Assembly: GCA_002688185.1 (NCBI GenBank) | Contig: NZCE01000039.1 | Location: forward strand, 24,483-88,482 | Length of the DNA stretch: 64,000 nucleotides | Reading direction: 5' to 3' | Source of the DNA: Spirochaetales bacterium | Lineage (GTDB): Bacteria > Spirochaetota > Spirochaetia > ARS1246 | Part shown: one piece after another, positions 62,913 to 64,000 of the stretch | Numbering within the stretch: the first letter of the stretch is position 1 | Layout: each line of letters starts with the position of its first letter | Program-made: the position numbers and the translations under genes | The notes under the pieces: model-generated | The model's database searches: none | Told to the model about the DNA's origin: nothing | What the model saw: the letters and a program-made list of their open reading frames with translations, nothing else

Positions 62913-63349
62913 ACTGAAAGCACCTTGCCCAACTCTTCGGCTGCATCCTGAAACTCATTCTCGTGCTCAAGCCAGTACTCCCGGTACCGGCTTTCTTCCC
63001 ATATCTCAAGATAATTTGCTATGCCCAGGATAACACATTCCTTTCTTAGCGCTGCATATTCCCTGAGTGTTTGAGATATTGTAATCCGTCCAGTTTTGTC
63101 CATTTCCGTCTCTTGAGCCGGTGCAATGATTCGCCTATGCAAAAGGCGGGTTCTAGCTTGAAATCTGGACGTAGATTCCATAAGATCTCTAGTAACTCTG
63201 TCCCATTCATCGGGGGAGAAAATCCAGAGGCAAGTGTCTACGCCTTGAGTAAGTACGAGGGATAAATCATCAAAGTGAGCACGCACCTTAGTAGGAAGAA
63301 TTATCCTACCTTTTTCATCAAGGCTTACCTTAAACTCCCCAGTAATCAA
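62909..63349 (-). CDS. mraZ: Transcriptional regulator MraZ
   Basis: MraZ is an AbrB-like DNA-binding protein that represses its own dcw operon in several bacteria. The start is TTG at 63349 (ITGEFKVSLDEKGRIILPTK) with GGAG 6 nt upstream. The two SpoVT-AbrB-like repeats are at about 5-50 (SLDEKGRIILPTKVR) and 78-123 (EMDKTGRITISQTLREYAAL). The product is 146 residues. Four 10-bp repeats lie just upstream at 63352-63391 and fit known MraZ operator structure. Confidence 0.96.
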   Translation of the reverse strand: MITGEFKVSLDEKGRIILPTKVRAHFDDLSLVLTQGVDTCLWIFSPDEWDRVTRDLMESTSRFQARTRLLHRRIIAPAQETEMDKTGRITISQTLREYAALRKECVILGIANYLEIWEESRYREYWLEHENEFQDAAEELGKVLSV

Positions 63350-63351
63350 TT

Positions 63352-63391
63352 CCTACTCCACTTCGCCCCTATTTTCCCCACTTTCCTCCAC
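63352..63391 (-). promoter_or_regulatory. Candidate MraZ operator: four 10-bp direct repeats
   Basis: On the minus strand the 40 bp read GTGGAGGAAA, GTGGGGAAAA, TAGGGGCGAA, GTGGAGTAGG, an exact 10-bp period. MraZ from E. coli binds three or four GTGGG-type repeats with 10-bp spacing near the mraZ start. The array lies between the -10 box and the start codon, and its last unit covers the ribosome site. Binding is inferred. Confidence 0.7.
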
Positions 63392-63399
63392 CACTGACA

Positions 63400-63430
63400 T
63401 CTATACTAACTTACAGACTTTGGTTGTCAA
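63400..63430 (-). promoter_or_regulatory. Putative promoter of mraZ (dcw) operon
   Basis: TTGACA (63425-63430 on the minus strand) is a perfect -35 box, with TATAGA at 63400-63405 after 19 bp, or TAGTAT after 16 bp. The same spot reads TTGTCA on the plus strand, so a divergent promoter for the DUF1820 gene is possible but no clear -10 box was seen for it. Confidence 0.6.
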
Positions 63431-63548
63431 CCAGGAAATATTTATTTTATGGGCAAATAATTACGAAATCTCTACTATTATGTATACATATGTTTAGTAG
63501 CCCTATGATTAGCTATTGTTTATGAGTAATCTAGGAAGGAGTTAATGC

Positions 63549-63845
63549 GTGTCGCTATATAAAGTGCACTTCAAATGGAAAGACAAAGACGTAGAGCTCA
63601 TGGCAAAAAGCCTGGACCTGACTCACCCATACTTTGTGTCAATAAAGAACATAATTTTCCCGGACAAAGGGACTTTGATTATAAATCCCGCAATTGATGA
63701 CGTTCATAAGGCTTTTGGCAACTCCCACCATCTCATGATCCCTTTTCAAACGGTCTCACTTATTGAGGAACTGTTGGAAGAAAAAGCACATAAAAAAGTC
63801 ATGCCGTTTACAGTAGTAGAGGACGGCGTGCAAGAAAAACCGTGA
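63549..63845 (+). CDS. DUF1820 family protein
   Basis: The 98-residue product (SLYKVHFKWKDKDVELMAKS, then HPYFVSIKNIIFP and MIPFQTVSLIEELLEEKAHK) matches the DUF1820 family, small cytoplasmic proteins of unknown function. The start is GTG at 63549 with AAGGAG 7 nt upstream; the ATG at 63545 is in another frame. It diverges from mraZ across a 199-bp AT-rich gap. Confidence 0.85.
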   Translation: MSLYKVHFKWKDKDVELMAKSLDLTHPYFVSIKNIIFPDKGTLIINPAIDDVHKAFGNSHHLMIPFQTVSLIEELLEEKAHKKVMPFTVVEDGVQEKP

Positions 63846-63910
63846 CGATCCAGACAGAATTGGTAGTATTTCCGGAGGGCGATGCTCAGGAGGCCCACGT
63901 TCCCGATATC

Positions 63911-63949
63911 GCTGAGATAAATTGACCCACCCATGCTGAGATAAATTGA
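63911..63949. repeat. Direct repeat, 24-bp period, at right end
   Basis: GCTGAGATAAATTGA occurs at 63911-63925 and 63935-63949. The 155 bp after the DUF1820 gene hold no convincing ORF. Closely spaced repeats of this kind are sometimes found at the ends of insertion sequences, but the element itself, if any, is outside the window. Confidence 0.55.
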
Positions 63950-64000
63950 TCCGTTGGCTCACAGCTCAATCAGCAGAGAAGTATCTGTTTTCTTTTCCAA

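Noticed and set aside
63756..63962. Minus-strand ORF with NLSQHGWVNLSQR repeat near the right end
   Set aside because: It runs antisense through the DUF1820 gene; the repeat-like peptide is only the translation of the 24-bp direct repeat.

Overview
The window looks like part of a spirochete chromosome, probably a free-living Spirochaetales-type organism. The evidence is one co-directional minus-strand block that runs from a division (dcw) cluster (mraZ-rsmH-ftsL-murF-mraY-ftsW-ftsQ-ftsA-ftsZ), through xer/dprA/topA/xer/hslVU, into a full flagellar operon (flgB-flgC-fliE-F-G-H-I-J-flbB-fliK-flgD-flgE-flbD-motA-motB-fliL-M-Y-O-P-Q-R-flhB-flhA-flhF-flhG-sigma28-FapA). FlbB, FlbD, FliY and this gene order are typical of spirochetes. 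I saw no tRNA, rRNA, CRISPR array or complete insertion sequence.

Layout. Bases 1-247 hold a GC-rich repeat and a promoter for secA (248-3019, plus). A tiny minus-strand ORF and a LysM/M23 peptidase gene follow (3014-4279, minus). A plus-strand operon lepB-ftsI-DUF115 (4443-8591) ends at a strong terminator. Nearly everything from 8675 to 63349 is on the minus strand. A DUF1820 gene (plus) diverges from mraZ at the right end. No stretch of more than 300 bases lacks a gene; the larger gaps are 1-247 and 16349-16617.

The most unusual part is 8675-16348, an accessory metabolic operon transcribed after the flagellar genes. It encodes (i) a fused alpha-beta 2-oxoacid dehydrogenase E1; (ii) a protein with an N-terminal lipoyl domain and an E3/E1-binding domain, like an E2, but with a complete ketoacyl-ACP synthase III (Cys-His-Asn) in place of the E2 acyltransferase; (iii) a small membrane protein and a sodium:solute symporter; and (iv) two chimeric ORFs that read as reciprocally exchanged halves of an acyl-CoA synthetase and a lipoate-protein-ligase-like enzyme. 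My inference is that the E1 acylates the lipoyl arm and the tethered KAS III takes the acyl group directly for a carbon-carbon condensation, bypassing acyl-CoA, with the ligase parts supplying lipoylation and acid activation.

Other points: a four-unit 10-bp operator-like array in front of mraZ, matching the known layout of MraZ sites; a hook protein FlgE with no cysteine, so unable to form the cysteine-derived lysinoalanine crosslink described in other spirochetes; a CheA-like kinase closing the flagellar operon; and several 12-15-bp GC-rich tandem repeats in linkers of unrelated genes (fliO, ftsW, the flagellar ORF at 18946) and between genes.
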